DNA of 64,000 bases from Vescimonas sanitatis (GTDB taxonomy: Bacteria > Bacillota > Clostridia > Oscillospirales > Oscillospiraceae), in contig NZ_JBMGPW010000011.1 of the NCBI RefSeq assembly GCF_049060325.1, positions 10,856-74,855 on the forward strand, given 5' to 3'. The position numbers and the translations under genes were made by a program. The notes beneath the pieces were generated by a model. That model saw only the letters and a list, made by a program, of their open reading frames with translations. It was not told where the DNA came from and searched no databases. Below, one piece after another: positions 1-8,769 of this stretch (position 1 is its first letter; each line of letters starts with the position of its first letter).

Positions 1-2
1 CG

Positions 3-164
3 GCGCCCCGGTACTACTACAACAGCGGCACCACCGAGACCGGTAAGACCGACGAGAACAAGAAGGGCTCCCCCAAGACCTTCGACCCGGGCGTGGGCAT
101 CTACGCCGTGAGCGTGGCACTGTCGCTGACGGGAACGGCATGGATCGGCCGGAAACGGCATTGA
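3..164 (+). CDS. C-terminal end of a sortase-anchored surface protein (partial)
   Basis: The frame is open from the left edge to TGA at 162-164. The visible 53 residues are a lysine/threonine-rich linker, then SPKTFDPG, a hydrophobic stretch (GIYAVSVALSLTGTAW) and a short basic tail (GRKRH). This is the layout of a cell-wall sorting signal: sortase motif, membrane segment, positive tail. SPKTFD would stand in for LPXTG/NPXTG. The class B sortase at 13.6 kb is a possible partner, which is inference. The ectodomain lies outside the window, so its function cannot be told. Confidence 0.7.
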   Translation, partial: APRYYYNSGTTETGKTDENKKGSPKTFDPGVGIYAVSVALSLTGTAWIGRKRH

Positions 165-166
165 GC

Positions 167-202
167 AAAAAAAGAAAGCCCTTGCGGGCTTTCTTTTTTT
201 GC
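167..202 (+). terminator. Rho-independent terminator
   Basis: An inverted repeat AAAGAAAGCCC-TTGC-GGGCTTTCTTT is followed by a T run. It lies just after the surface-protein stop and just before the 3' end of the convergent reductase gene, so it may serve both strands. Confidence 0.85.
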
Positions 203-208
203 GTATTC

Positions 209-2269
209 TCAGATGTGCATACAGACGTCCCAGGCACCCCAGATGACGTTGCGGAGGTTGCCCCACTTCTCGCAGGTGCCGACACGGTAGACCTTGTGGT
301 CATCGGCGGCGATGGGCGCGGGCACGAAGCCGATGCCGTTGACCACACTGTCGCACTCGATGCGGATCTCGGTGCCGTCCTGCTGCTTGACCATGACGAA
401 GCCGTCGCCGATCTCGGTGATGGTGGCGTTCAGGTAGACGGGGACCTTCTTGAACGCCAGCATCTCGCGGAGGAAGGAGGCGTTGGCCAAGCAGGTGCCG
501 GGGGTGGCGATCAGGTCGTCGGCGTACTCCACGATGATGGGGTGCTTACCCTGGAGGACCATCTCATAGGCGGCCTCGCAGGAGGACTGGCCGCCGCCGA
601 AGAAGACGATGCGGTCGCCGGCGTCCACCTGGTTCAACAGCAGCTGGGTGAAGTTGATGGTCTTGTTGAAGCCCTTGACCGGCAGGGTCTTGGGGTGGGA
701 GCCGGTGCAGACGATGATCTCGTCGAACTCGCGGCGCAGGGTGGCGGGGGCGTTGATCTCCATGTTGAAGCGAACCTCGATGTCGTTCTTCTTCAGCTCA
801 CGCTCGTACCAGCGCAGCAGGGCCTTGTCGGCCTCCTTGAAGCTCATGGCGGAGGCGGTGATGTACAGGCCGCCCAGCTCGCTGGTCTTTTCGAAGATGA
901 CGGGGGTGTGGCCGCGCTGCTTGAGCACCAGGGCACACTCCATGCCGCCGATACCGCCGCCGATAATGGCGACCTTCTTGGGCTTGCGGGTGGGAACGAT
1001 CTTGTACTTGTTGTGCTGCATGGTGCTGGGGGTCAGGGCGCAGCGGGCCAGGTGCAGAGAGTCGTCCATGGGCTGCATATTGGGCGTGCTCTTGGACTTG
1101 TTGAAGCTAAAGCAGGCGTTGTGACAGTTGATGCAGGGCTTGATGTCCTCTACGCGGTCCTCCAGGATCTTGTTGACCCACTCGGGGTCCACCAGGTTCT
1201 GGCGGGCGATGCCCACGGCGTCCAGACGTCCGGCGGCGATCTCCTCGGCGGCCTTGGCGGGGTCCATCTTACCGGCGCAGACCACGGGCTTGGAGGTGAA
1301 GTTCTTGATGTGTTCCACCTCGGAGAGGTTGCAGTTCTCGGGCATATAGACCGGGGGATGGGCCCAGTACCAGGCATCGTAGGTGCCGTTGTCGCAGTCG
1401 AACATATCGTAGCCGGCATCCTCCAGGTACTTGATGGCCTTCTCGGACTCGGCCATATCGCGGCCGAACTCCACGAACTCCTCGCCGGGAACGGCGCCCT
1501 GGCCGAAGCCCTTGGTCTTGGACACCACGGAGTAACGCAGGGCCACGGGGAAGTCCTTGCCGCAGACGGCCTTGATGGCCTGGACGATCTCCACAGCGAA
1601 GCGGTAGCGGTTTTCGAAGGAGCCGCCGTACTCGTCGGTACGGTAGTTCATGTTGGCAATGGTGAACTGGTCCAGCAGATAGCCCTCATGCACCGCGTGG
1701 ATCTCAACACCGTCAACGCCGGCATCCTGCAGGAGCTTGGCGGTCTTGGCAAAGGCGTCCACCATCTCGTGGATCTCCTCCACGGTCAGAGGGCGGGACT
1801 TGCACTCGGGATACCAGCGGTTGGGGGTGGCGGAGGCGGAGGCGGTGATGTAGTCCACGTTCAGGAAGGGCTTGCCCACGGCGCCGAAGGCCTTGTTCTG
1901 GAGCATCTTGACCATGATCTCGTTGATAGCCATGGAACGGCCCATACCGGCGGACAGCTGGACAAACAGCTTGGAGCCGGTCTTGTGGAACTCCGGCAGC
2001 CACTCGGCCAGATCCTTGAACATCTTTTTGTTCTGGTACAGCCAGCGGCCGCCCATGGTGTCGCGGACACACTGCATACCCGGCAGCACCAGGCCCACGT
2101 TGTTCTGGGCGCGGTTCAGGATGTGGTAGGCCGCTTCCTTGTCGAAGTGACAGGGCTCCAGCCAGCCGAACAGGGACGTACCGCCCATAGAGGGCTGCAC
2201 GATACGGTTCTTGATCTCCACGTTGCCGATCTTCCAGGGGGTAAACAGAGCGCTGTATTTCTCGTTCAT
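209..2269 (-). CDS. FAD/FMN-dependent NADH:flavin oxidoreductase, 2-enoate reductase / old yellow enzyme type
   Basis: This 686-residue protein has the two-part architecture of 2-enoate reductase, 2,4-dienoyl-CoA reductase and the bile-acid enzymes BaiCD/BaiH. Residues 1-370 form an FMN-binding TIM barrel (start FTPWKIGNVEIKNRIV; HAVHEGYLLDQF and NYRTDEYGGSFENRYRF). A cysteine cluster (CINCHNACF, then ARC) should bind a 4Fe-4S centre. The C-terminal half starts with a GGGIGGMECA dinucleotide-binding motif and has a second one, FFGGGQSSCEAAYE. It probably reduces an activated C=C bond with NAD(P)H, but the substrate cannot be read from sequence. The ATG follows GAGGAGG. It is a single gene with its own promoter and a terminator close to its 3' end. 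Confidence 0.88.
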   Translation of the reverse strand: MNEKYSALFTPWKIGNVEIKNRIVQPSMGGTSLFGWLEPCHFDKEAAYHILNRAQNNVGLVLPGMQCVRDTMGGRWLYQNKKMFKDLAEWLPEFHKTGSKLFVQLSAGMGRSMAINEIMVKMLQNKAFGAVGKPFLNVDYITASASATPNRWYPECKSRPLTVEEIHEMVDAFAKTAKLLQDAGVDGVEIHAVHEGYLLDQFTIANMNYRTDEYGGSFENRYRFAVEIVQAIKAVCGKDFPVALRYSVVSKTKGFGQGAVPGEEFVEFGRDMAESEKAIKYLEDAGYDMFDCDNGTYDAWYWAHPPVYMPENCNLSEVEHIKNFTSKPVVCAGKMDPAKAAEEIAAGRLDAVGIARQNLVDPEWVNKILEDRVEDIKPCINCHNACFSFNKSKSTPNMQPMDDSLHLARCALTPSTMQHNKYKIVPTRKPKKVAIIGGGIGGMECALVLKQRGHTPVIFEKTSELGGLYITASAMSFKEADKALLRWYERELKKNDIEVRFNMEINAPATLRREFDEIIVCTGSHPKTLPVKGFNKTINFTQLLLNQVDAGDRIVFFGGGQSSCEAAYEMVLQGKHPIIVEYADDLIATPGTCLANASFLREMLAFKKVPVYLNATITEIGDGFVMVKQQDGTEIRIECDSVVNGIGFVPAPIAADDHKVYRVGTCEKWGNLRNVIWGAWDVCMHI

Positions 2270-2318
2270 TCGGTGTTCCTCCTCATATTTTCAGCATACT
2301 GCCGGATTTCGCTTCCTT

Positions 2319-2347
2319 ATTATAGCGGATTTTTGGGCGAAGTACAA
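2319..2347 (-). promoter_or_regulatory. Sigma-A promoter of the flavin oxidoreductase
   Basis: On the minus strand TTGTAC (2342-2347) and TATAAT (2319-2324) are separated by exactly 17 bases, about 50 bases before the start codon. Confidence 0.75.
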
Positions 2348-2401
2348 CAGCGAAATTGGAATAAGTGTCGTTTTTCTGGCAAATCCGGGAAAATAACCGG
2401 G

Positions 2402-2431
2402 AAAAAGCGGCAGGGACCTCCCTGCCGCTTT
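2402..2431 (-). terminator. Terminator after trmD
   Basis: The stem GCGGCAGGGA/TCCCTGCCGC is followed on the minus strand by a T run, directly downstream of the trmD stop. Confidence 0.85.
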
Positions 2432-2435
2432 CGGT

Positions 2436-3218
2436 TTATTCGGTTTCAGGGGCACCGCCCTGCTCCCGGGCGTATTCCTCCAGGGCCTGGGCCAGGACCT
2501 TCTTGTCGTGGCGGCTGTGGACCTGGGTCAGGTCGAACCGCGCCCACATATCCGGGCGGCGGGCCATGGTGCGCTTGTAGCTCTCCTTCGTGCGCCAGTC
2601 AGCCACATTGCCGTGATGGCCGCTGAGCAGGACCTCGGGCACCCTGCGGCCGTGCCATTCCTCCGGGCGGGAGTACTGGGGATACTCCAAAAGGCCGTTC
2701 CAGTGGCTCTCGTCGGTGTAGCAGCTCTCCTCCGGCAGGACGCCGGGGACCATGCGGCACAGGCAGTCCGCCAGAGCCATGGCGGGTATCTCACCGCCGG
2801 TGAGGACAAAGTCGCCTGTGGATATCTCCTCGTCCACGCACTCGTCCAGGAAGCGCTGATCCACGCCCTCGTAGTGGCCGCAGACCAGGATAAGATGGTC
2901 ATACTGTGCCTTCAGTTCACGGGCCACCTGCTGGGTCAGCACCCGGCCGCAGGGGGACATATAGATGGTGTGGACCCTCTCCCCCGCTTCATCGCAGATA
3001 TGCTGCCAGCAGCGGTACAGAGGATCTGCCTGCATGACCGCGCCGCGGCCGCCGCCGTAGGGATAGTCATCCACCTGCATCTGCTTGTTGGTGGTGTAGT
3101 CCCGTATCTGGTGGGTCTGTATGGTGACAAAGCCCCGTTCCCGGGCACGACCGATGATGGACGAACCCATCATCGCTTCCACCGCGTCGGGGAACAGGGT
3201 CATGATGTCAATTCTCAT
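2436..3218 (-). CDS. trmD: tRNA (guanine37-N1)-methyltransferase TrmD
   Basis: TrmD methylates N1 of G37 in tRNAs reading CNN codons and prevents +1 frameshifting. The 260-residue protein begins MRIDIMTLFPDAVEAM, the usual TrmD start. It contains DYPYGGGRGAVMQADPLY, the SAM-binding trefoil-knot segment (LVCGHYEGVDQRFLDE) and the SIGDFVLTGGE-like stretch STGDFVLTGGEIPA. Its start overlaps the end of rimM by 11 bases, so the two are co-transcribed. In many bacteria rpsP and rplS share this operon; here rplS lies 26 kb away. Confidence 0.97.
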   Translation of the reverse strand: MRIDIMTLFPDAVEAMMGSSIIGRARERGFVTIQTHQIRDYTTNKQMQVDDYPYGGGRGAVMQADPLYRCWQHICDEAGERVHTIYMSPCGRVLTQQVARELKAQYDHLILVCGHYEGVDQRFLDECVDEEISTGDFVLTGGEIPAMALADCLCRMVPGVLPEESCYTDESHWNGLLEYPQYSRPEEWHGRRVPEVLLSGHHGNVADWRTKESYKRTMARRPDMWARFDLTQVHSRHDKKVLAQALEEYAREQGGAPETE

Positions 3219-3717
3219 CGGTGGCCAGTCCTTTCATCATGTGTACGCGAATGATTCCGGCATCTGGGTCCGCGGAAGCGATAAAGACCTCCGGCACGGC
3301 GGGGATCAGGTACTCGTGGGCACCGCCACGGACCTGGTAGACCTTGTGGGCGGGATAGTGGAGCACCTTGTCCAGCTTGCCCAGTTCTTCGCCGGTGGCA
3401 TCGTCCAGAACGGTACAGCCCTCCAGCTCGGCATCGAAGTACTGGCCCTTGGGCAGCTTGGCGTCGGTGCGGCGGATGGAGACCGTTTTGCCCTTCAGCG
3501 CCAGGGCATCGTCCATAGTGGCGACGCCGGGCAAGGCCAGCAGGACGGTGGATTTATGGACCCGGGCGGAGATGACCTTCACGGGCTGACCGCCGATATA
3601 GAGGGTCTTGAACGAGGCGATGAACTCCGGGTCGAAGCCGGCGGGGTTCACCTTGACCTCGCCGCGGATACCGTGGGCGTTGACAACAGCGCCGACGGGA
3701 ATGAAATCGGGACGCAT
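3208..3717 (-). CDS. rimM: 16S rRNA processing / 30S maturation factor RimM
   Basis: RimM binds S19 and helps mature the 3' domain of the 30S subunit. The protein has 169 residues, the usual length. Its N-terminal domain contains GAVVNAHGIRGEVKV, a RimM hallmark, and the PRC-barrel half carries FIASADPDAGIIRVHM near the end. It lies upstream of trmD and overlaps it. The start ATG has GGGAGGAGG about 5-9 bases upstream on the minus strand. Confidence 0.95.
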   Translation of the reverse strand: MRPDFIPVGAVVNAHGIRGEVKVNPAGFDPEFIASFKTLYIGGQPVKVISARVHKSTVLLALPGVATMDDALALKGKTVSIRRTDAKLPKGQYFDAELEGCTVLDDATGEELGKLDKVLHYPAHKVYQVRGGAHEYLIPAVPEVFIASADPDAGIIRVHMMKGLATDEN

Positions 3718-3748
3718 GGGGGTCCTCCTCCCTGGCAGAACATATCTT

Positions 3749-4060
3749 TCAGCTGGACAGCGTGAAATGCAGCTGGAAGCGCAGCATATAGTACAGCGCC
3801 GCTGCGCCCACGGAGAAGATCAGTCCCAGCAGCGCGCGGGTACGGCCCCGACGCTGGAAGCGCACGGCAGCCACCACGACGCAGACCGCGTCAGACACAA
3901 AGGGCAGCCACAGCAGAATGGTCATGGGCCAGAAGGCCAGCCAGGGATTATAGTTGGCCGCAGTGATGGCGCCCACCAACAGCGAGGCCAGGTCGTAGAT
4001 AAAGAACGGAACGATCAGGTTGATGATGCCGTGGATCAGGGAACGGGTATCGCCACGCAT
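3749..4060 (-). CDS. Small integral membrane protein of unknown function
   Basis: The 103-residue protein has about three hydrophobic segments (residues roughly 10-35, 40-65 and 75-97) with an RFQRRGRTR basic loop between the last two. No domain is recognised. It is preceded by a good AAGGAGGG site and lies 31 bases upstream of rimM on the same strand, so it may be the first gene of the rimM-trmD transcript. Confidence 0.6.
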   Translation of the reverse strand: MRGDTRSLIHGIINLIVPFFIYDLASLLVGAITAANYNPWLAFWPMTILLWLPFVSDAVCVVVAAVRFQRRGRTRALLGLIFSVGAAALYYMLRFQLHFTLSS

Positions 4061-4197
4061 AGCCGGCCCTCCTTTCGACAGAATAACGTATTTGAGTCAG
4101 TATACCATATTATGCATATCCGCGCAATGGGATATTTCATACTGTGCCGTGCTTTAACGGCCAGAGATGGTGCTTCTGACAACTTCGCAGCATACCG

Positions 4198-4348
4198 GCA
4201 CTATATTTAGTGTGTTTGCGCGGTGTACAAATCACTATATCTTGTGTAACTTTGACAAAGTGCACAAAAATAGGGTGTACTTTTTGGCAGGTTATTTTCC
4301 TATATTTTGTTTTTTGCTCTTGAAACAGCACAAGATGTAGTGTATTAT
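4198..4348 (+). promoter_or_regulatory. nrdD control region: three NrdR-like boxes and a sigma-A promoter
   Basis: Three 16-mers match the NrdR consensus acaCwAtATaTwGtgt: GCACTATATTTAGTGT (4198-4213), TCACTATATCTTGTGT (4232-4247) and GCACAAGATGTAGTGT (4328-4343). The third fills the 17-base spacer between TTGAAA (4320-4325) and TATTAT (4343-4348). NrdR is the ATP/dATP-sensing repressor of ribonucleotide reductase genes. A box between -35 and -10 should block polymerase directly. The rest of the 4061-4436 gap shows no gene. Confidence 0.8.
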
Positions 4349-4436
4349 ATCAACACACGCATCGCTGCGGGTGCAGGCTTAGAGCTGTGTGCCGCCGGGA
4401 CGGCAGGGAGAGATAGATGAGATAGGAGGACGTACC

Positions 4437-6611
4437 ATGAAGATCATCAAGAGAAACGGCGCCGAGGTGGGCTTTGACATCACCAAGATCATTATCGCCA
4501 TCACCAAGGCCAACGAGTCCGTGGAGGAAGTAGATCGGATGACGCCGGTGCAGATCCAGCGCATCGCAGAGTCCGTGGACCTGCAGTGTCAGAAGATGAA
4601 CCGCGCACCTACCGTGGAGGAGATACAGGATATGGTGGAGCACTATATCATGGCCCACGGCGCTTTCGAGGTGGCCAAGCACTATATCACCTACCGCTAC
4701 ACCCGTTCTCTGGTGCGTAAGTCCAATACCACCGACGACAAGATCCTCAGCCTCATCGAGTGCAACAACGAAGAGGCCAAGCAGGAGAACTCCAACAAGA
4801 ACCCGGTGGTGAACTCCACCCAGCGGGACTATATGGCCGGCGAAGTCAGCCGGGACATCACCAACCGCATTCTGCTGCCCAAGGACATCGTGGAGGCCCA
4901 CAATGAGGGCATCATCCACTTCCATGACACGGATTATTACGCCCAGCATATGCACAACTGCGACCTGGTCAACCTGGAGGATATGCTGCAGAACGGCACC
5001 GTCATCACCGGAACGCTGATCGAGAAGCCCCACAGCTTCGCCACCGCCTGCAACATCGCCACCCAGATCGTGGCGCAGGTAGCCAGCAACCAGTACGGCG
5101 GACAGTCCATCTCTCTGACTCATCTGGCACCCTTCGTGCAGATCAGCCGGGAAAAGATCCGCGCCAGCGTGCGGGACGAGTTCGACGCCGTGGGCGTGGC
5201 TGTCACCGAGGACAAGATCAACTCCATCGCGGAAAAGCGGCTGCGGGAGGAGATCCGCCGCGGCGTGCAGACCATACAGTATCAGGTGGTCACGCTGCTG
5301 ACCACCAACGGACAGGCCCCCTTCGTGACGGTGTTCATGTATCTGGGCGAGGCCAAGAACCAGCAGGAAAAGGACGATCTGGCCCTGATCATTGAGGAGA
5401 CGCTGCTGCAGCGGTACCAGGGCGTGAAGAATGAAAAGGGCGTGTGGGTCACGCCTGCGTTCCCCAAGCTCATCTATGTGCTGGAGGAGGACAACATCCG
5501 CGAGGGCAGCAAATACTGGGAGCTGACAAAGCTGGCCGCCAAGTGCACCGCCAAGCGGATGGTCCCGGACTATATCAGCGAGAAGAAGATGCTGGAGCTG
5601 AAGGTGGACAAGAACGGCAACGGCCACTGCTATCCCTGTATGGGCTGCCGCAGCTTCCTGACCCCCTATGTGGACGAGAATGGGAACCCCAAGTACTACG
5701 GGCGGTTCAATCAGGGCGTCGTGACCGTAAACCTGCCGGACATCGCCCTGAGCTCCGGCGGGAATATCGAGAAATTCTGGCGCATCTTCGACGAGCGCAT
5801 GGAGCTGTGTCACCGGGCGCTGCTGTGCCGCCACGAGCGCCTGAAGGGTACGCTGTCCGACGCGGCGCCCATCCTGTGGCAGTACGGCGCCTGCGCGCGG
5901 CTGAAGAAGGGCGAGCCCATCGACAAGCTGCTGTACGGCGGGTACTCCACCATCTCCCTGGGCTACGCGGGACTGTATGAGTGCGTGAAGTACATGACCG
6001 GCAAGAGCCACACCGACCCCAGCGCCACGCCCTTCGCACTGGAGATCATGCACAAGCTGAACGCCGCCTGCAAGACCTGGAAGGCGCAGCACAACATCGA
6101 TTTCTCCCTGTACGGCACACCGCTGGAGTCCACCACCTATAAGTTCGCCAAGTGTCTGCAGAAGCGCTTTGGCGTCATCGAGGGCATCACGGACAAGGGG
6201 TATATCACCAACAGCTATCACGTACACGTCACCGAGCCGATCGACGCGTTCAAGAAGCTGGAGTTTGAGGCACAGTTCCAGCACCTGTCCCCCGGCGGAG
6301 CCATCAGCTACGTGGAGGTGCCGGATATGCAGAACAATCTGGACGCGGTGCTGGAGGTGATGAAGTTCATCTACGATCACATCATCTACGCAGAGCTGAA
6401 CACCAAGAGCGACTACTGCCAGGTGTGCGGCTGGGACGGCGAGATCGAGGTGGTCGAGGAGGACGGCAAGCTGATCTGGAAATGCCCCCAGTGCGGCAAC
6501 ACGGATCAGGACAAGATGAACGTGGCCCGGCGGACCTGCGGCTACATCGGCACACAGTTCTGGAATCAGGGGCGGACCCAGGAGATCAAGGACCGCGTAC
6601 TGCACCTGTAA
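4437..6611 (+). CDS. nrdD: Anaerobic ribonucleoside-triphosphate reductase (class III), NrdD
   Basis: NrdD is a glycyl-radical enzyme that makes deoxynucleoside triphosphates without oxygen. The 724-residue protein starts with an ATP-cone (MKIIKRNGAEVGFDITKI, residues 1-90). It has the FHDTDYY and NQYGGQSISL core motifs, two CxxC pairs (YCQVCGW, KCPQCG) for the structural zinc site and the radical loop RRTCGYIGT about 25 residues from the end. The ATG at 4437 follows ATAGGAGGA; an upstream in-frame ATG at 4389 lacks a comparable site. It is followed by a terminator and then its activase gene nrdG. Confidence 0.97.
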   Translation: MKIIKRNGAEVGFDITKIIIAITKANESVEEVDRMTPVQIQRIAESVDLQCQKMNRAPTVEEIQDMVEHYIMAHGAFEVAKHYITYRYTRSLVRKSNTTDDKILSLIECNNEEAKQENSNKNPVVNSTQRDYMAGEVSRDITNRILLPKDIVEAHNEGIIHFHDTDYYAQHMHNCDLVNLEDMLQNGTVITGTLIEKPHSFATACNIATQIVAQVASNQYGGQSISLTHLAPFVQISREKIRASVRDEFDAVGVAVTEDKINSIAEKRLREEIRRGVQTIQYQVVTLLTTNGQAPFVTVFMYLGEAKNQQEKDDLALIIEETLLQRYQGVKNEKGVWVTPAFPKLIYVLEEDNIREGSKYWELTKLAAKCTAKRMVPDYISEKKMLELKVDKNGNGHCYPCMGCRSFLTPYVDENGNPKYYGRFNQGVVTVNLPDIALSSGGNIEKFWRIFDERMELCHRALLCRHERLKGTLSDAAPILWQYGACARLKKGEPIDKLLYGGYSTISLGYAGLYECVKYMTGKSHTDPSATPFALEIMHKLNAACKTWKAQHNIDFSLYGTPLESTTYKFAKCLQKRFGVIEGITDKGYITNSYHVHVTEPIDAFKKLEFEAQFQHLSPGGAISYVEVPDMQNNLDAVLEVMKFIYDHIIYAELNTKSDYCQVCGWDGEIEVVEEDGKLIWKCPQCGNTDQDKMNVARRTCGYIGTQFWNQGRTQEIKDRVLHL

Positions 6612-6625
6612 TTCTCTTCAAACGC

Positions 6626-6655
6626 GGGGCGGGCTTATGCCCGCCCCTGTTTTTC
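6626..6655 (+). terminator. Terminator between nrdD and nrdG
   Basis: A 9-bp perfect stem GGGGCGGGC-TTAT-GCCCGCCCC is followed by TGTTTTT. It should attenuate read-through from nrdD into nrdG. The AT-rich stretch 6660-6725 downstream probably holds the nrdG promoter (TATACT near 6717). Confidence 0.85.
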
Positions 6656-6743
6656 ACCTTGCTTTTTCCCCCTTTATTTTTCAGCTCTATTTTAATATTA
6701 TTTTAACCTTTGTGGTCTATACTCAGGGTCAGGAGGTCGTTCC

Positions 6744-7277
6744 ATGCATTACGGAGAATTGAAGAAATGTGATATTGCCAACGGTATCGGCGTGCGGGTG
6801 ACGCTGTTCGTATCCGGCTGCACCAACCGCTGCCCGGACTGCTTTCAGCCCCAGACGTGGGATTTTGACTACGGAAAGGAATTCACGGAGGACACCAAGG
6901 CGGAGATATTCGCGGAGCTGGACAAGCCCTTTGTAAACGGACTGACGGTGCTGGGCGGCGAGCCCTTCGAGCCGCGGAACCAGCGGGAGCTGCTGCCGCT
7001 GCTGCGGGAGGTCAAGGCGAAGTATCCGGGCAAGACCATATGGTGCTTTACCGGGTTCCGGCTGGACGATGAGCTGCTGGCAGACGGCAGCTATCCCCGG
7101 TGCGAGGCAACGGATGAGATGCTCGCGTGCATCGACGTGCTGGTGGACGGACGGTTTATGAAGGAACTGAAGGATATCTCGCTGCAGTTCCGGGGCAGCC
7201 GGAACCAGCGGGTCATCGATATGAACCGAACAAGGGAGACGGGCACCGTCACCCTCTGGGATAAGCTAAGACGATAA
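6744..7277 (+). CDS. nrdG: Anaerobic ribonucleotide reductase activating protein NrdG (radical SAM)
   Basis: NrdG uses SAM and a 4Fe-4S cluster to install the glycyl radical on NrdD. The 177-residue protein has the radical-SAM signature as CTNRCPDC (Cx3CxxC) near residue 27 and the SAM-binding LGGEPF motif. The length fits the family. The ATG follows AGGAGG. It is the partner of the nrdD gene 130 bases upstream. Confidence 0.96.
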   Translation: MHYGELKKCDIANGIGVRVTLFVSGCTNRCPDCFQPQTWDFDYGKEFTEDTKAEIFAELDKPFVNGLTVLGGEPFEPRNQRELLPLLREVKAKYPGKTIWCFTGFRLDDELLADGSYPRCEATDEMLACIDVLVDGRFMKELKDISLQFRGSRNQRVIDMNRTRETGTVTLWDKLRR

Positions 7278-7300
7278 GAGCGAGACGCAGGAGGTACGGT

Positions 7301-8125
7301 ATGAAAAAGTATTGGGTGCCGGGGCTGGCGGCTCTGCTGTGCGCCATGGCGGTGCTGGCCGGGTGCGGTCAGACCCAGAACAGCGGGCAGGACGGCGCGA
7401 CGGATGCGGGCTACAACGCCGGGAACGGTGACGTGGTGCAGCTGAACGGTTTTCGCGCCATCGACATTGAATGGGTCAGCGGACAGGTGAATGTGGAGCT
7501 GTACGACGGTGAGGGCATACAGCTGTCGGAGACGATGATGGACGGCAGCGATGCGGCACTGAAGATGGAATGGCAGGTAAACGAGGACAAGGGCACGCTG
7601 GACATACGCTCCCAGCCCCAGCTGATGAGCGCAACGGAGGAGAAGCGTCTGGTGGTGAGGCTGCCCCGAAGCCTTGTGCTGCACGAGCTGGACATCAAGA
7701 CGGTCAGTGCCGGGGTATCGGTGGATCTGACGGACGAGGACACGCTGACGCTTCAGGAGCTTGACGTCACCAGCGTCAGCGGTGAGATCAGTGTCTATGC
7801 GGCCAACGCCGGGGAGATATCCCTGTCCACCACCAGCGGAAGCATCAGCGGAAGCGTCCGCACCCAAAAGCTGGAGGCGGACAGCGGCAGCGGCAGCATT
7901 GACCTGGCGCTGGACATCATGCCGACAGAACTGGAAGCAGAAACCAGCAGCGGGAGCATCGTCATGCAGCTGTGCGATCTCAGCACGCTGCCCTCTCCCC
8001 TGCCGGTAGAATTTAAGACCACCAGCGGCAAGCTCAGCAGCGACGTGACCTTCACTACGGTGGAGGACGCCGCGTGGGAATTCCAGACGGTCAGTGGAAA
8101 CGTGGAGCTGCTGACGGTACGGTAA
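7301..8125 (+). CDS. DUF4097 family lipoprotein
   Basis: The N-terminus is a lipoprotein signal (basic MKKYW, hydrophobic core, lipobox LAGC with Cys at about residue 26), so the protein should be anchored on the outer face of the membrane. The remaining 245 residues are repeating beta strands rich in S, G and T (ISLSTTSGSISGSV, LEAETSSGSIVM, VEFKTTSGKLSSDV), the pattern of the DUF4097 putative adhesin beta-helix. The function of this family is not established. It is 23 bases downstream of nrdG with its own AGGAGG site and may be read with it. Confidence 0.8.
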   Translation: MKKYWVPGLAALLCAMAVLAGCGQTQNSGQDGATDAGYNAGNGDVVQLNGFRAIDIEWVSGQVNVELYDGEGIQLSETMMDGSDAALKMEWQVNEDKGTLDIRSQPQLMSATEEKRLVVRLPRSLVLHELDIKTVSAGVSVDLTDEDTLTLQELDVTSVSGEISVYAANAGEISLSTTSGSISGSVRTQKLEADSGSGSIDLALDIMPTELEAETSSGSIVMQLCDLSTLPSPLPVEFKTTSGKLSSDVTFTTVEDAAWEFQTVSGNVELLTVR

Positions 8126-8134
8126 AAGCGCGCG

Positions 8135-8168
8135 AAAAATGACCGCCCTTACGGGCGGTCATTTTTTG
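8135..8168. terminator. Bidirectional terminator
   Basis: AAAAATGACCGCCC-TTAC-GGGCGGTCATTTTTT is nearly symmetric with T runs on both strands. It lies between the converging lipoprotein gene and pduL. Confidence 0.9.
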
Positions 8169-8174
8169 CACTTG

Positions 8175-8738
8175 TCAGCGGACCAGCTCGCCCACGGTGG
8201 GGCCATTGGCAGCCTGGGACTCGTCGGTGTCGATGTGCATAGTGGTAGCACCGCCCACATTGACGCGGACAACTACATCGTCGAAGATCAGCTTGCGGCC
8301 TTCGCCGCCGCAGGCGACCTTGATGATCTCGCCGTTCTTGATGCCCATGGCGGCGGCATCCTCCTCGGTGACGTGCAGATGGCGCTTCGCCACGATGACG
8401 CCCTCGGACAGCTCCACCTCACCGGCGGGCCCGATCAGCTTACAGGCGCCGGAGCCCTTCACGTCGCCGCTTTCGCGGATGGGGGCGTCGATGCCCAGGG
8501 TGCGGGCGTCCGTGGCGGAAACCTCCACCTGGTCCGCCTTACGGGTGGGGCCCAGGATGGACACATTGGCCATCTCCTTCTTGGGGCCGACGATGGTCAG
8601 GCGCTCGTTGCAGGCGTACTGGCCGGGATAGGACAGGGGCTTGCGGATGGTCAGCTGATAGCCTGCGCCGAACAGCTTTTCCACAGTCTCCTGGGTCAGG
8701 TGGATGTGACGTGCGGACGTCTCGATCATAAAGCTCAT
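8175..8738 (-). CDS. pduL: PduL-type phosphotransacylase (phosphate propanoyltransferase)
   Basis: PduL enzymes interconvert acyl-CoA and acyl phosphate with a two-zinc site built from histidines. The 187-residue protein has the conserved SARHIHL motif at residue 8, RHLHVTEEDA in the second barrel and the family's paired half-barrel design. It lacks a clear N-terminal microcompartment-targeting helix, and no shell protein or other microcompartment gene is nearby. It is therefore probably a housekeeping acetate/propionate enzyme acting as Pta (inference). It stands alone, with a terminator at its 3' end. Confidence 0.92.
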   Translation of the reverse strand: MSFMIETSARHIHLTQETVEKLFGAGYQLTIRKPLSYPGQYACNERLTIVGPKKEMANVSILGPTRKADQVEVSATDARTLGIDAPIRESGDVKGSGACKLIGPAGEVELSEGVIVAKRHLHVTEEDAAAMGIKNGEIIKVACGGEGRKLIFDDVVVRVNVGGATTMHIDTDESQAANGPTVGELVR

Positions 8739-8769
8739 AGTGATACTCTCCTTTGTGTGGTTTTTGCGT

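Noticed and set aside
140..2626. 828-residue open frame opposite the flavin oxidoreductase
   Set aside because: It is an antisense shadow caused by GC-rich third positions; the opposite strand has clear family motifs, and this frame has low-complexity Val/Gly/His-rich content.
4350..6605. 751-residue open frame opposite nrdD
   Set aside because: It is a shadow of nrdD, which carries every catalytic motif.
8175..8738. Microcompartment locus suggested by pduL
   Set aside because: No shell proteins, diol dehydratase or other pdu/eut genes are nearby, and no targeting peptide is seen.
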